Positions 35,564 through 46,000 of a stretch of DNA of 64,000 bases are shown one piece after another. The position numbers were made by a program, and so were the translations under genes. Origin of the DNA: Phycisphaeraceae bacterium (lineage in GTDB: Bacteria > Planctomycetota > Phycisphaerae > Phycisphaerales > UBA1924); contig JAHBXD010000007.1 of assembly GCA_019636695.1 (NCBI GenBank), positions 111,601-175,600 on the forward strand. The letters are read 5' to 3'. Position 1 is the first letter of the stretch. Each line of letters begins with the position of its first letter. Under the pieces are notes generated by a model. The model made no database searches. It worked only from the letters and a program-made list of their open reading frames with translations, and was not told where the DNA came from.

Positions 35564-37177
35564 ATGAGACGAACACAACGTTTCGCGGGGCGGAAGATTC
35601 GCCGCACCCTGACGGCCTTGGCGATTGTCGCGGCATCGGGTCTGCTGGCGGGGTGCGACCAGACCGGCGAAGTCGAATATCAGTTGCGTGAGGCGGCTTC
35701 GCTCTTGGCGCAGGTCGGGCCGACGCCGACGGGCGAGTACATCAGTCAGGATGATCTGGGTAGGCGTCCATCGGGATTGAACGACGAGGACGGAGCCGAC
35801 TTCGCGACCGCTTCTGAGGCGTTTGCGGCTGACCTTCGCCGGGACGAGGCCAAGCTTGCGAAGGCCAAATCGATTCTGGCGGAGGTGGCCAAGCGAGGGC
35901 TTCCTTCGCAAAAGGCTGCGGCGAATCTGCTTCTGTCGGAAGTGCACTTTGCCGAGGCGAGCCGCAAGCATGCGATTGCCGCGAGAGAAGGGCGGGCGTT
36001 TGCGGCGGCGGTCTGGGCGGTTGGTCAGGATCTCGAACTCTGGGGTGAGTGGCAGCACCAGGTGAGGCTTGCGCGCGTGCTTGAGGGGACGGACGGGAAC
36101 GACTCTCTGGCGAAGACACAGGCGGCTTGGCGGGGGTCGATTCGTGAAGCGCAGGAAATGATCACGGCGATCGACGCCGAGTTGGCTGATGCCGAAGCGA
36201 GTTTGACTTCGTTGCGGGGGCGCGTGGCCGAGATCACCTCTCGCGCGGAGGCCGCGCGTGCCGGGGCCGCACATCTGCGGCTTGTGGCCGACAGCGCCGA
36301 CGAGCACAGAAGCCTGGAACTGCTTCGGCAATGGCAGGTACATTCGCGTGATGCCGATGTGCTGGAGCTTGAGGCGGAGCGAGTAGAGGATGACATCCGG
36401 GAGATTCTGCCCCGGATCCACGATCTGGAGTCTCGCAAGCAGGCGATGGTGTCGAACATCGCAGCGCTTGAGCGGGCGCTGGCTGATCTCGATCAAGGGC
36501 GACAGGAGGCCCGGCAGCGTCGGGAGGGGTTCGAGCGCCGATCGGAAGAACTGGCGAAACGGATCGATCTCGCGCTGTTCGAGCCGGAAATGGGGCTTGT
36601 GGCCAGGCGAGATGCGTTGTACGGCGAGTCAGGCGTTTTTGACGATGCGATCAGGACATATCAAGCCGGTTCAGCGGCTGCGGGGCTTGCGCGGTCGGCC
36701 CTCAAGGTTCATGCAGATGTTGCGACGGCGAGAGCCATGCAGTCGATGGGTTCGGTGCATTGGCAGGCGGCGGACGATCTGGCCGCCTTGATCGCGCTTT
36801 TGCAACGCGTGGCGACCTTGCCGGAGTTTTCGGGTCGCGGGGGCGAGGCCTTGGCCAAGGCGATTGAGGACACGGCTCGCATGGCCGAGACCGAGCGAGA
36901 GAACGCAGGATCGAGATTTGAGAATGCCTCGACTTCGCTCGGGATGCTGACGTTGCGGAGCGAGCGAGGGCGTGTGATCGCCTCGCATACGGAGCGCATG
37001 CTGATGGCTGCCGTTGACGGCACGGCTGGTCGTGAAGTGCTGTACGCGGAGATTCTGGCGGACAGCCTTGCGGCGATGGCGAGCGGGCGCGAGTATATTC
37101 CGCCGGCGTTTGAAGGCGGGGACGACGAGTTTGATGAACTCGATGCTCCGATGTCGGATGACCCCGAGGACTGGTAA
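35564..37177 (+). CDS. Coiled-coil lipoprotein, unknown function
   Basis: This 537-residue protein begins with basic residues and a hydrophobic stretch ending in a lipobox (ASGLLAGC), so it is probably a lipoprotein with Cys near residue 30. Most of the rest is helix rich in Ala, Glu, Arg and Leu with heptad patterns (about 90-520), including EAEASLTSLRGRVAEITSRAEAA-like segments. The C-terminus is acidic (GGDDEFDELDAPMSDDPEDW). It lies 71 bases before the DUF58 gene and may be part of the same envelope-related group. A structural periplasmic role is a guess. Confidence 0.75.
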   Translation: MRRTQRFAGRKIRRTLTALAIVAASGLLAGCDQTGEVEYQLREAASLLAQVGPTPTGEYISQDDLGRRPSGLNDEDGADFATASEAFAADLRRDEAKLAKAKSILAEVAKRGLPSQKAAANLLLSEVHFAEASRKHAIAAREGRAFAAAVWAVGQDLELWGEWQHQVRLARVLEGTDGNDSLAKTQAAWRGSIREAQEMITAIDAELADAEASLTSLRGRVAEITSRAEAARAGAAHLRLVADSADEHRSLELLRQWQVHSRDADVLELEAERVEDDIREILPRIHDLESRKQAMVSNIAALERALADLDQGRQEARQRREGFERRSEELAKRIDLALFEPEMGLVARRDALYGESGVFDDAIRTYQAGSAAAGLARSALKVHADVATARAMQSMGSVHWQAADDLAALIALLQRVATLPEFSGRGGEALAKAIEDTARMAETERENAGSRFENASTSLGMLTLRSERGRVIASHTERMLMAAVDGTAGREVLYAEILADSLAAMASGREYIPPAFEGGDDEFDELDAPMSDDPEDW

Positions 37178-37233
37178 TCGTTCTTCCGACGGAAAGTCGG
37201 CGATGCATCGGCGCGCCGGGGCCTCCGAGCCGG

Positions 37234-37239
37234 TACGAT
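37234..37239 (+). promoter_or_regulatory. -10-like box close to the DUF58 start codon
   Basis: TACGAT ends nine bases before the ATG at 37249. A normal start site would leave a leader of only about three bases, so translation may be leaderless. Confidence 0.35.
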
Positions 37240-37248
37240 GAGAACCGG

Positions 37249-38259
37249 ATGGATAGTCGCGCGGTGAACGCGGGCATGCCACGGACGGCGCCAACGACGG
37301 ACGCCGCGCTGTACCTGCACCCACAGACGTTGTCGCGGCTGGGGTCGATGGAGATGCGGGCGCGGCACATCGTCGAGGGCGTGATGAGCGGGATGCACCG
37401 CTCACCGTATCAGGGGTTCAGCGTCGAGTTTGCGCAGCATCGCCCGTATGTTCCGGGCGATGACATTCGTCACCTTGACTGGAAGGTGTACGGACGAACG
37501 GACAAGTTGCATCTCAAGCAGTATCAGCAGGAGACGAGCCTGGACCTGATGGTGATGGTGGATGCATCCGGTTCGATGAATTACGGAAGTCGTGATTTTG
37601 CCGAGGCGAGCGGGGTTGGCGCGGCGACCAGCCCGGACGGTCGGAGCATCTGGACGAAGTTTGATCATGCAACCGCACTCGCTGCGGCGTTGTCGTATAT
37701 TACCCTAAGCCAGGGGGATCGAGTCGGGCTGGCGATTTTTGCCGACCAGGTGCGCGAGATGGTGGCGCGATCGAGCGCGCAGCCGCAGTGGCGTGCTGTC
37801 GTGGGTGCGTTGTCGTGCACGACGGTCGACCGCACGACGGACGTGGGGCGGGTGATTGAGCAAACGCTGGCGAAGATCACCAATCGATGCCTGCTGGTGA
37901 TTATCAGTGATTTCTTTGTGGAGTTGGAGCAGTTGCGGGCTGCGCTCGCGCGGGTTCGGCATCGTCGGCACGACATGATCGCGATGCAGGTGCTCGACCG
38001 GCAGGAACTGGCGTTTGATTTTGCTCATGCCTCGCCATTTGAGGGTTTAGAGGGGGAATCGAGGGTGCGGATCGATCCGAGGGCGATCCGGGCGGCGTAT
38101 CAGCGTGAGATCGGCTCGCACGTGGCAGGGGTCGAACGGCTGGTGCGATCGTTCGGGTATGACTATGTCCGAGTGGATTCGCACGATTGGCTCGGCCCGC
38201 CGCTGGCGGCGTATCTCGCACAGCGCAACGCGCAGATCAAGCGAAGCAAGCACGGGTAG
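37249..38259 (+). CDS. DUF58 family protein
   Basis: This 336-residue protein is a clear DUF58 member. It contains the signature YVPGDDIRHLDWKVYGRTDKLHLKQYQQET and a von Willebrand A-like fold with an intact metal site DASGS (DxSxS) soon after it. DUF58 proteins usually sit next to a MoxR-type AAA ATPase and BatA/VWA proteins, and are thought to help assemble or mature envelope or enzyme complexes. Here BatA-like and VWA genes follow, but no MoxR gene is in the window. The N-terminus before about residue 20 is not conserved-looking, so the exact start is less sure. Confidence 0.92.
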   Translation: MDSRAVNAGMPRTAPTTDAALYLHPQTLSRLGSMEMRARHIVEGVMSGMHRSPYQGFSVEFAQHRPYVPGDDIRHLDWKVYGRTDKLHLKQYQQETSLDLMVMVDASGSMNYGSRDFAEASGVGAATSPDGRSIWTKFDHATALAAALSYITLSQGDRVGLAIFADQVREMVARSSAQPQWRAVVGALSCTTVDRTTDVGRVIEQTLAKITNRCLLVIISDFFVELEQLRAALARVRHRRHDMIAMQVLDRQELAFDFAHASPFEGLEGESRVRIDPRAIRAAYQREIGSHVAGVERLVRSFGYDYVRVDSHDWLGPPLAAYLAQRNAQIKRSKHG

Positions 38260-38286
38260 CGGGTAGTAAGGAAGGATGACGGACGG

Positions 38287-40500
38287 ATGAGCTTTCTGCA
38301 TCCCATCCTGGCGGGCGTCGGGCTGGCGTGCGTTGCCGTGCCGATCTTGATTCACATTCTGATGCGCCGGCGCCGGGCGCCGGTGCGATGGGGCGCGATG
38401 AAATTTCTGTTGGCGGCGTATCGACGGCAACGCCGGCGATTGCAGTTCGAGCAATGGCTGTTGCTGGCGGTGCGATGCCTCTTGGTGGCGGCGGCGGCAC
38501 TGGGCATCGGTGGTTTGCTCTGGGGGGGTGGAGGAGAGACCGGCGGGGCGCGCCCGGTGGTGATGTTCCTGGTGATTGACGACAGCCTTGCTTCAGGCGC
38601 AATCGACCCCACGACGGGAGAAACCTCGCTTGAGCGTCAGATTCGTGCCGCGCGGGGGGTAGCTGCGCAACTCAACAGCGCACGGGGCGATCGGCTGGGC
38701 ATACTCGCCGCGAGCGGGCCGGCGCGGCCGGTGCTGATGCCGCCGACGGTCGATCTTCCCGGGGCCGAGCGAGTGCTGAGCCAGATGACACCGACAGATT
38801 CCGCGGTGGACTGGGCAGGGGCCATGCGGATTCTCGGTTCTGTCGAGGCGTCTGACGGTGAGCGGCGCATGGCGGGGTTGTTCAGCGGTTGGCGAGAAGG
38901 TTCTCTGCTGGATTTTTCAGGAGTCGAGGCGCCTGGGTGGCTTGAGCGGGTGATCACGTCGACACCGGAAGAGACGGTGATTGACAACGCCACGCTCGCG
39001 GCGGTTGAGCCGATGCGTTCGGTGGTGATCTCGAGTGGCGTGCTGGGCGATGAGGGGGGAGGGCTTGGCGGGTTGGATCAGGTACGTGTGCTCGTGCGGC
39101 GCTCAGGCGGGTGGACGGATGAACCCGGACGTGTTGATGTGCGGCTGAGCGTGCAGCGCGGCACACAGCGTGTGGCGCTGGGCGAGGGGACAGCGATCTT
39201 CAGCCGCGGTGGGATCGAAGCCTGGGCGGTGATCAACGCGGATCTGGGGGCGCTGGCGTCAGGCGGTGGAGTGCTGGTGGCGGAGTGCGGCCCTGATGGG
39301 CTGGCCGGAGATGATGTGTCGCGGCGTGTGATCGAGTTGCAGCGATCGCTTCGAGTGGGGCTGATTTCGGAGGGAGGGGTACGACTGCCGCGGACGGTTC
39401 TGGAGTTTGCTCCGGCGGATTGGCTGCGGTTGGCGCTGGGTCCGGAGGCGGCTTCGTCGGGTGAGCGCGAGATCGAGACGGTGCTGATCGATCCTTCCGG
39501 CGTCGATCGAGGGCGGCTGGTCGGGCTTGACGCCGTGATCGTGGCGCAGCCGAGTAGGCTTGCGTCCGGCGCGTGGGGACGACTTCGGGCATTTTCGGAT
39601 AGCGGCGGGCTGGTGGTCGTGTTTCCGGAGGCGGGCGAGCGTGTGCAGCGTTGGACGGATGATGCGCTGGCGGCATTCGGAGCGAGGTGGCGTATCGAGC
39701 GTGAGACGCATGATCTCGAAGGGGCGATCATGCGCGAAGTGGAGCGAGGGGCCGGGTTGTTCTCGGCTATCGCCGGAGAGTTGGCCGAACTGGCGCGGCC
39801 GGTGCGGGTTGAGCGCGTTCTGGGGATCGATGCGGAATCGGGCGTTGCGCTGCGACTGGAGGATGGTTCGCCCTTGGTGGCGGTATGGCGTCCGGGGGAG
39901 GATCGGCGGGGTTTGCTGGTGCTGTTTTCGGTGGCGATGGATCTTTCGTGGACGACGCTGCCGACCAAGCCGTTCGTGATTCCGCTGGTGCAGGAGACGA
40001 TTCGTCAGGGTGTCGGGCTGGCGCGAGGTGAATGGAGCGAAGTGGCAGGTTCGCGCCCGGCCGCTCCGCCGGGGGCGGTGGAACTCAGGCCGCATGTCGG
40101 AGGCGGGTTGACGCTCCGCGTTGGGCCAGATGGGCGTACGGAGGAACCGGTGCGTCAGGCCGGGGCATGGCGCGCGGTAGATGGCGCTGGGGTGTTGGTC
40201 GGCTCGGTCGTGGTGGAGCCGGATCGTCGCGCGAGCCAGATGGAGACGGCATCGGCGGAGCGCGTACGCGGAGTGCTCGGAGGGCTGGGCGTTGAAGTGG
40301 TGATGCTTGAGTCTTCTCGGGAGGGGGTGGTCGAGCGAGAGGGCAGCGGGCAAGGAGCAATGTTGGGGTTGATGCCTCACCGGGAGAAGTGGTCGCTAGG
40401 GCTGGCCATGCTGACGGCAGCGCTGATCTTGGCGGTTGTGGAGACGTTGCTCGCACGCCGGGTTTCGCACGCGACGGTGCGCCGGGAGGTCGCGGGATGA
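38287..40500 (+). CDS. BatA-like membrane protein with degenerate VWA domain
   Basis: This 737-residue protein starts with the BatA N-terminal domain (HPILAGVGLACVAVPILIHI, then RRRRAPVRWGAMKFLL) and a second span (about 57-78, LLLAVRCLLVAAAALGIGGLL). The following VWA-like region reads VIDDSLAS, where the usual metal site is DxSxS; the last Ser is not in register, so metal binding is doubtful. A long beta-rich middle and a C-terminal span (about 700-725) follow. It overlaps the next gene by ATGA. BatA/VWA proteins are inner-membrane components of the Bat-type system. Confidence 0.8.
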   Translation: MSFLHPILAGVGLACVAVPILIHILMRRRRAPVRWGAMKFLLAAYRRQRRRLQFEQWLLLAVRCLLVAAAALGIGGLLWGGGGETGGARPVVMFLVIDDSLASGAIDPTTGETSLERQIRAARGVAAQLNSARGDRLGILAASGPARPVLMPPTVDLPGAERVLSQMTPTDSAVDWAGAMRILGSVEASDGERRMAGLFSGWREGSLLDFSGVEAPGWLERVITSTPEETVIDNATLAAVEPMRSVVISSGVLGDEGGGLGGLDQVRVLVRRSGGWTDEPGRVDVRLSVQRGTQRVALGEGTAIFSRGGIEAWAVINADLGALASGGGVLVAECGPDGLAGDDVSRRVIELQRSLRVGLISEGGVRLPRTVLEFAPADWLRLALGPEAASSGEREIETVLIDPSGVDRGRLVGLDAVIVAQPSRLASGAWGRLRAFSDSGGLVVVFPEAGERVQRWTDDALAAFGARWRIERETHDLEGAIMREVERGAGLFSAIAGELAELARPVRVERVLGIDAESGVALRLEDGSPLVAVWRPGEDRRGLLVLFSVAMDLSWTTLPTKPFVIPLVQETIRQGVGLARGEWSEVAGSRPAAPPGAVELRPHVGGGLTLRVGPDGRTEEPVRQAGAWRAVDGAGVLVGSVVVEPDRRASQMETASAERVRGVLGGLGVEVVMLESSREGVVEREGSGQGAMLGLMPHREKWSLGLAMLTAALILAVVETLLARRVSHATVRREVAG

Positions 40501-42860
40501 ATGCCCTTTTGAATTGGTTATTCGGTGTGGATCGGCTGCCATTCGGTGATGAAGGGGTTGTGTTTGCGTTTCAACGTCCGCTTCCGGCGTGGGGGTGGGC
40601 CGCGGTCGTGGCATGTGCGGCGGCGCTGGCGGTATTGAGCTATCGGCGGCTTGAGGGTGGGCGCGGGGTTCGCGGAGTGCTTGCCAGCGCGAGAGGGGTG
40701 GTGCTGGTGCTGCTCGCCATGCTGGCGTGCGGGCCGTCGCTGATGCGGGAGCAGGTGCGCATTGAGCCGGACTGGGTGGTCGTGCTGGTGGATCGCTCGG
40801 CATCGTTGACAATTGAAGATGCGCACGACGCGGCGGGGCGACCGATCAGCCGCGAAGCGCAGATGCGAGCAGCGCTGGCGGGAGCGTCGGAGGAGTTTGC
40901 ACGTTTGTCGCGAGATCGGCGCGTGCTGTGGCTGGGATTTGCGGGGGGGGCGTTTGAATTGGAGCCGGACGGGTCGGGGATTGCGGAACTGGGCGCCCCG
41001 ACCGGGTTGAGCACGAGTTTGGGTGGAGCGATCAGCGAGGCGCTTCGTCGCACGGCGGGCAGGCCGCTTTCGGCGATTGTGATCGTGAGTGACGGTCGGA
41101 GTGTGGACGAGCCGGCGGCCTCGGCGATCAGGCAATTGCGTCAGGAGCGCGTGCAGGTGGTGGTGACGCCGCTGGGCAGCGCAGAGCCGATGTCGGACCT
41201 GGCGTTGGGTGTGGTCGAGGCGCCTTCGCAGGCGTTTACGAACGACCTGGTTCGCATGCACGTGCGGGTAGATCGCCATGGAGCGGGAGACGGCCCGGGG
41301 GCTGTTGTTCGCCTTGTCGAAACGTCAACCGGTCGTGTGGTGGATGAGCAACGGGTGGAGGCAGGGCCCGCGGGTTCGCACGCGCTGACGCTCGCGACGC
41401 GGCATGAACATGCGGAAGGTGTGTGGTACAGCGTGGAGATCGTGCCGGAAGGTCGCGACCTTTCCGTGCGTAATAATGTGCGGCAAGTCGAGGTGGCTTT
41501 CGTCGATCGGCCGCTCCGAGTGGCGTATTTCGACGGGTATCCGCGGTGGGAATTTCGATATCTGAAGAATCTGCTGCTTCGAGAGCGGACGATCCGGAGT
41601 TCGAATGTGCTGCTGGCTGCCGATCGGCAGTACATTCAGGAAAGTGATGTCTTGATGACGTCGCTGCCGCGCACGACGGCGGACTGGTCGGCGTACGACG
41701 TGGTGCTTTTGGGCGATGTTCGCGGGGAGTTGCTGACAACGGTACAGGCTGAGGCCCTGCGCGAACACATCGCCTCGCGCGGGGCGGGCCTGATTTGGAT
41801 CGCGGGGAGCGGGGCGACGCCTCGAACGTGGCGTGAGTCGCCTTTGGCGGACCTGTTGCCGTTTTCTCCTTCTGCGTTTTCGGGGGGTGATCCGCCCGTG
41901 TGGCCCGAGCCGGTGACGCTTGTGCCTACCGAGGCCGCGAGGCTTCTGGGGGTGCTGGCGCTGCCCGGCACAGCCGGCGGCGGAAGCGCAGAAGAGGAGG
42001 GCGGGGTTGACCTGACCGACCCTGCCGGGGGGTGGACGCTTCTTCGGTGGGCGCAACGGATTCCGACGAGCTCGCTCAAGTCGGCGGCGGAAGTGCTTGC
42101 GGAGGGGCGGCCAGCGGGAGGGTCGTCAGAGGCTTCGGCGCTGGTCATTTCGATGCGCTATGGGAGCGGGCGCGTGTTGTATGTCGCGACCGACGAAACG
42201 TGGCGATGGCGGTTCGGCAGGGGCGAGGCGCTTTCGGAGCGATTCTGGGTGCCGCTGATCCGGCTCTTGGGCAGTGACAGCCTCGGTCGCGGGGGGCAAT
42301 CGGCTTCGCTGCGGGCGACGCCGACAGATGTGCTTGTGGAGCAAGGGGTGCGGATTGAGTTGCGCGTGCTGGATCAGGCCTTCATCGATGCGCGCCCTTC
42401 GTCAACACCCGTTGCGATTCGTCGGAAGCAGGAAGGGCTGGCGCGGCCGGTGACAGCGGCGTTGGTGCGGACGGATAGCGCGGAATCGGCGGCGATGTCT
42501 TTCGGTGGGTTATGGACACCCACGGAGCCAGGCGAGTACGTGATTTCAGTGAACGATCCGCGACTGGTCGATAAAACCCAGCCGGTGCAGGTGACGGTTC
42601 GCGAGCGTGATGATGAACTGCGTTTCCCGGAAGCCGATCACGGGTTCCTTGCGCGACTCGCCGCGAGTGCGGAGGATCTCGGAGCGGTCGTGCCGATTGA
42701 GTCGTTGCACACGGTTCCACCGATGCTGCAACGGCGTGAGCTTCGGCTGGAAGCGCCGCCGGAGGTCGAAACGCTCTGGGACAAGCCTTGGGCGTTGATT
42801 GCTTTGCTGACTCTGCTCGTCGTCGAGTGGGTCGGTAGGCGCATGCTGACCCTGGCATAG
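40497..42860 (+). CDS. VWA domain membrane protein (BatB/glutamine amidotransferase-like)
   Basis: This 787-residue protein has two N-terminal spans (about 27-50 and 62-82), then a VWA domain with a good metal site LVDRSAS (DxSxS). A second alpha/beta region contains VVLLGDVRGELLTTVQAEAL and GLIWIAGSG; such segments recall the glutamine-amidotransferase-like domains found in related planctomycete proteins. The C-terminus ends in a membrane span (WALIALLTLLVVEWVGRR). Its ATG overlaps the previous stop. With its neighbours it looks like one envelope complex; the role is not known. Confidence 0.78.
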   Translation: MNALLNWLFGVDRLPFGDEGVVFAFQRPLPAWGWAAVVACAAALAVLSYRRLEGGRGVRGVLASARGVVLVLLAMLACGPSLMREQVRIEPDWVVVLVDRSASLTIEDAHDAAGRPISREAQMRAALAGASEEFARLSRDRRVLWLGFAGGAFELEPDGSGIAELGAPTGLSTSLGGAISEALRRTAGRPLSAIVIVSDGRSVDEPAASAIRQLRQERVQVVVTPLGSAEPMSDLALGVVEAPSQAFTNDLVRMHVRVDRHGAGDGPGAVVRLVETSTGRVVDEQRVEAGPAGSHALTLATRHEHAEGVWYSVEIVPEGRDLSVRNNVRQVEVAFVDRPLRVAYFDGYPRWEFRYLKNLLLRERTIRSSNVLLAADRQYIQESDVLMTSLPRTTADWSAYDVVLLGDVRGELLTTVQAEALREHIASRGAGLIWIAGSGATPRTWRESPLADLLPFSPSAFSGGDPPVWPEPVTLVPTEAARLLGVLALPGTAGGGSAEEEGGVDLTDPAGGWTLLRWAQRIPTSSLKSAAEVLAEGRPAGGSSEASALVISMRYGSGRVLYVATDETWRWRFGRGEALSERFWVPLIRLLGSDSLGRGGQSASLRATPTDVLVEQGVRIELRVLDQAFIDARPSSTPVAIRRKQEGLARPVTAALVRTDSAESAAMSFGGLWTPTEPGEYVISVNDPRLVDKTQPVQVTVRERDDELRFPEADHGFLARLAASAEDLGAVVPIESLHTVPPMLQRRELRLEAPPEVETLWDKPWALIALLTLLVVEWVGRRMLTLA

Positions 42861-43065
42861 CGCAGAGAGGCGTGGAGCGGGCGAGGCGAACGGATGATTG
42901 GGGTATGTTTGTAAAAACTTCAGCAACATTCTTCTGCGTCGAACGGTTGACTGGTTGAGGATCAAGATGGCACGGGCAGGTTTTTCTGAGGGAATCGGGT
43001 CATCACCAAACCGTAACAGGTGTGTCGGACGAAGTGTATTTGGCGATTGAGCTTGGAGGGTGTGC
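42861..43065 (+). promoter_or_regulatory. AT-richer intergenic region, possible internal promoter
   Basis: This is the only gap over 100 bases inside the 37-49 kb cluster. It is visibly richer in A and T than the flanking genes and contains TTGACT (near 42951) and TATGTT (near 42905), but no well-spaced pair. It may start a second transcript at the 1202-residue gene. No gene is seen in it. Confidence 0.35.
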
Positions 43066-46000
43066 ATGACGGCGCGAGGCCGAGGCCACACGACCGACAG
43101 GAAGGCAGGGGCTGCGACGGCTTCGCTCCGCCGCGTGCTCACGTCTCTTCGTGCGCGGATTCGACGGTTGCTGGTGGCTGAGGCGTTGATGCGGATGGCG
43201 GCGTGGGCCGTCGGCGCAGTGCTGGTGCTGGTCGTGCTGGATTTTTTGCTGAGGTTTCCCCGTGAACTTCGGTTTGTAATTTGGGGCGCGGGGTTGGCGG
43301 GGTTGGTGATCTGTGTGCGGGCATGGGTTCTGCCAGCGTGGCGTTTTTGTCCTTCGCTGACGGATCTTGCGTTGCGGATTGGTCGCGGTGGTGCATCACC
43401 CGATGCGCAAACGGGTGAGATTGTCGCTTCGGGGCTGGATTTTTCCGGTGAATCCGGGAAGGCAGAGGGTTTGGCTCCGGCGCTCGCCGAAAAAGTGATA
43501 CTCGATGCTGCGGCAAGGTCGGCTCAAGTCCGGGTGCTGGCATCGAAATTGGTTTCTGCTCGGCGGGCCGGGTGGGCTGCGTTGTGGATGGTGGTGTTGG
43601 TAGGCGCCGGATTCGGAGCGCACGTCGCGTGGCCGTCTACAGCAACGATCGGCGTGCAGCGCATTGTTGCGCCTTGGAGCAGCGCATCGTGGCCGAAGCC
43701 TACGCAGGTCGTGCATGCCGGCGAGCATGGTGTGCACCCCATGGGACTGAAGCTGGAAGTGCAGGGTCTCCTGACTCGAACACGTAGCGCATTGGGCAAG
43801 ACGCCCGTATTCGTGCGCGCGAGGATTGACATTCCCGGGCGTGAGCCGATCGAAAATCGTGTAAGGCTTATCAGCCAACAGCGCATCGAGGAAATCGGCG
43901 GTCAGCGCGGGGAGTTGTATAAAGGCGAACTCTCGATACCGCCGGCAGAAGCCGGAGGTGCAGTTGAGGGTTGGGTGGAATATCGGATTGAGACCGCGCA
44001 CGACACGACGGGGCCGGTTCGCATTCGTCTGGCAGCGCCGCCGACAATTCGGAGCGCTTCCGTGCGCATGAAGCCGCCCGTGTATGCGTCGGGGATCGCC
44101 GGGTATTCGACCGGTTCTGGCATTCGGGATCTTGGGCCTGGGGTTGATGAGCGAGCCGTGGTCGGGCCGATGCTCGCCGGTTCTGAGGTGGAAATCAGGA
44201 TCGAGTTCAATAAGCCGATCCCCCGAGAAGCCAATGACTGGACCGCGGCGTTTCACGAGGCGATCGAGAGCGGCTCGGGCGAAGTGCAATTTGAAGGGGC
44301 ATCGATCGTGATGAAGGGCGTGCTCGCCCAATCGTTGCGGCTCGATGTTCGAGCGGTGGATGGCTTCGGATTGGAAATGTCGGATTACGCCGGTGTCTTC
44401 AGCTTTGACGTGGTGCGTGATGAGCCACCCGGGGCGAGCATTCTCGAACCGATGCACGACGAAGCCGTGTTGGCGACGGCGGTGGTCCGCGTGCTCGCCG
44501 AGGGGCGCGATGATGTCGGTGTGCGTTCGCTGTCGATCGAGCATCAGCCAGCTCGGCTGCCCGCGGGCAGCGCCTCGGTTGCTCCGGAAGCTGCGGGGAG
44601 CTGGAATTCGATCGCGATCCAGTCGCCCGAGCCTGCGCTTCGACAGGTGCGTGCTTCGGTGGATGTCGATTTGCGGGAGTTGGGGCTTCGGGCAGGCGAG
44701 GAACTCTGGCTAACGGCGCTGGTGGATGATGTGTATGAGATGGAAGGGGAGCGTCATCCGCCCGTCCGGTCGGCGCTTCGCCGGGTGATCGTGATCGGGG
44801 AGTCGACATTCGTCGAGCGCATACGCAGCGAACTTAACAGCGTACGACAGGCAGCCCAGCGGATTGATGATCGGCAGAGAGACGCCGCCGCAAGGCTTGC
44901 CACGACCGGGCCGAGCGAGGGTGTGCGGCAGGATCAACAGGCAATCAGCGAGCAGATTGCATCGCAGCGAGAAGTGCTTGAGCGTCTGTCGCAACGGATT
45001 GCGACAAACCGGCTCGACGACCCTGCGCTTACAGCGTTGGTTCAGGATGCGATCGAGGCGGTTCGGGAAGCGGGCGATGCCTCAGACCGGGCATCAGGGG
45101 CTTTGGAGGCCGCCGCGGAGGGAGAGGCCGAGCAAGCGGAAGCCGCGAGGGAGCAGACGGCGGTTCGTGACGAACTGCACCGCCTTGCGGAGATGCTCGA
45201 TCGCGGTCAGGACGGATGGCTGGCGAGACGGGATGTCGAGCGGCTGCTCGAGGCACAACAGGAACTGCGGGAACTGACGGATGCGATCGCCGGAGCGACG
45301 GCGGGGCGGTCGATCGATCAGCTCAGCGAGCGCGAGTTGAGCGAGCTTGAGCGCATCGCGCAGCGCCAGCAGGAGTTGGCTGACCGTGCCGAGCAGGTGC
45401 TTGACAGCCTGAGCGAGCGGTCGCGCGATCTGGCAGATGTCGATCCGGCAACGGCTTCCGGGTTTGCCCAAGCGTCGACCCGAGGGCGGCAGGATCAAAT
45501 CGCCTCGGAGATGCGGCGAGCGTCTGATGATGTGCGGCAGAATCAGCCGGGCCAGGCGGGTGGCGCGCAGCAGCGTGCGATGGAGTCGCTTGAGCGGATG
45601 CTCGCTGATATCGAAGCGGCCGAGCGAAATCGGCATGACATGCTCAGGCGGGCGCTTGCGAGCATCCTGGAATCGCTCGATGGGCTGATTGTGCAGCAAC
45701 GACGCGAGTTGCAGGCCTTGATCGCAGCAAGGGCTATAAGTGTGCTTGAGGGTCGGGCCGATGCGCAGCTTCGCATTCAAGTGAACACGCTAGGCGTGCT
45801 TGATCAGATTGAACGAGCCGGGAGCGAGTTGGAGGTCGTGGCGCGCATGGTTTCGGATGCCGCGACCGCGCAGGGCGAGGGGGTTCGAGCGCTGCGAAGC
45901 GAACCTGCGGCCGATGCGCGGGCGGAAGAGATGGCCGCGCTTGCATTGCAACGGCTTGAGCAGGCGCGTGAGGAAGCGCAGCGCATCGAACAAGCAGCGG

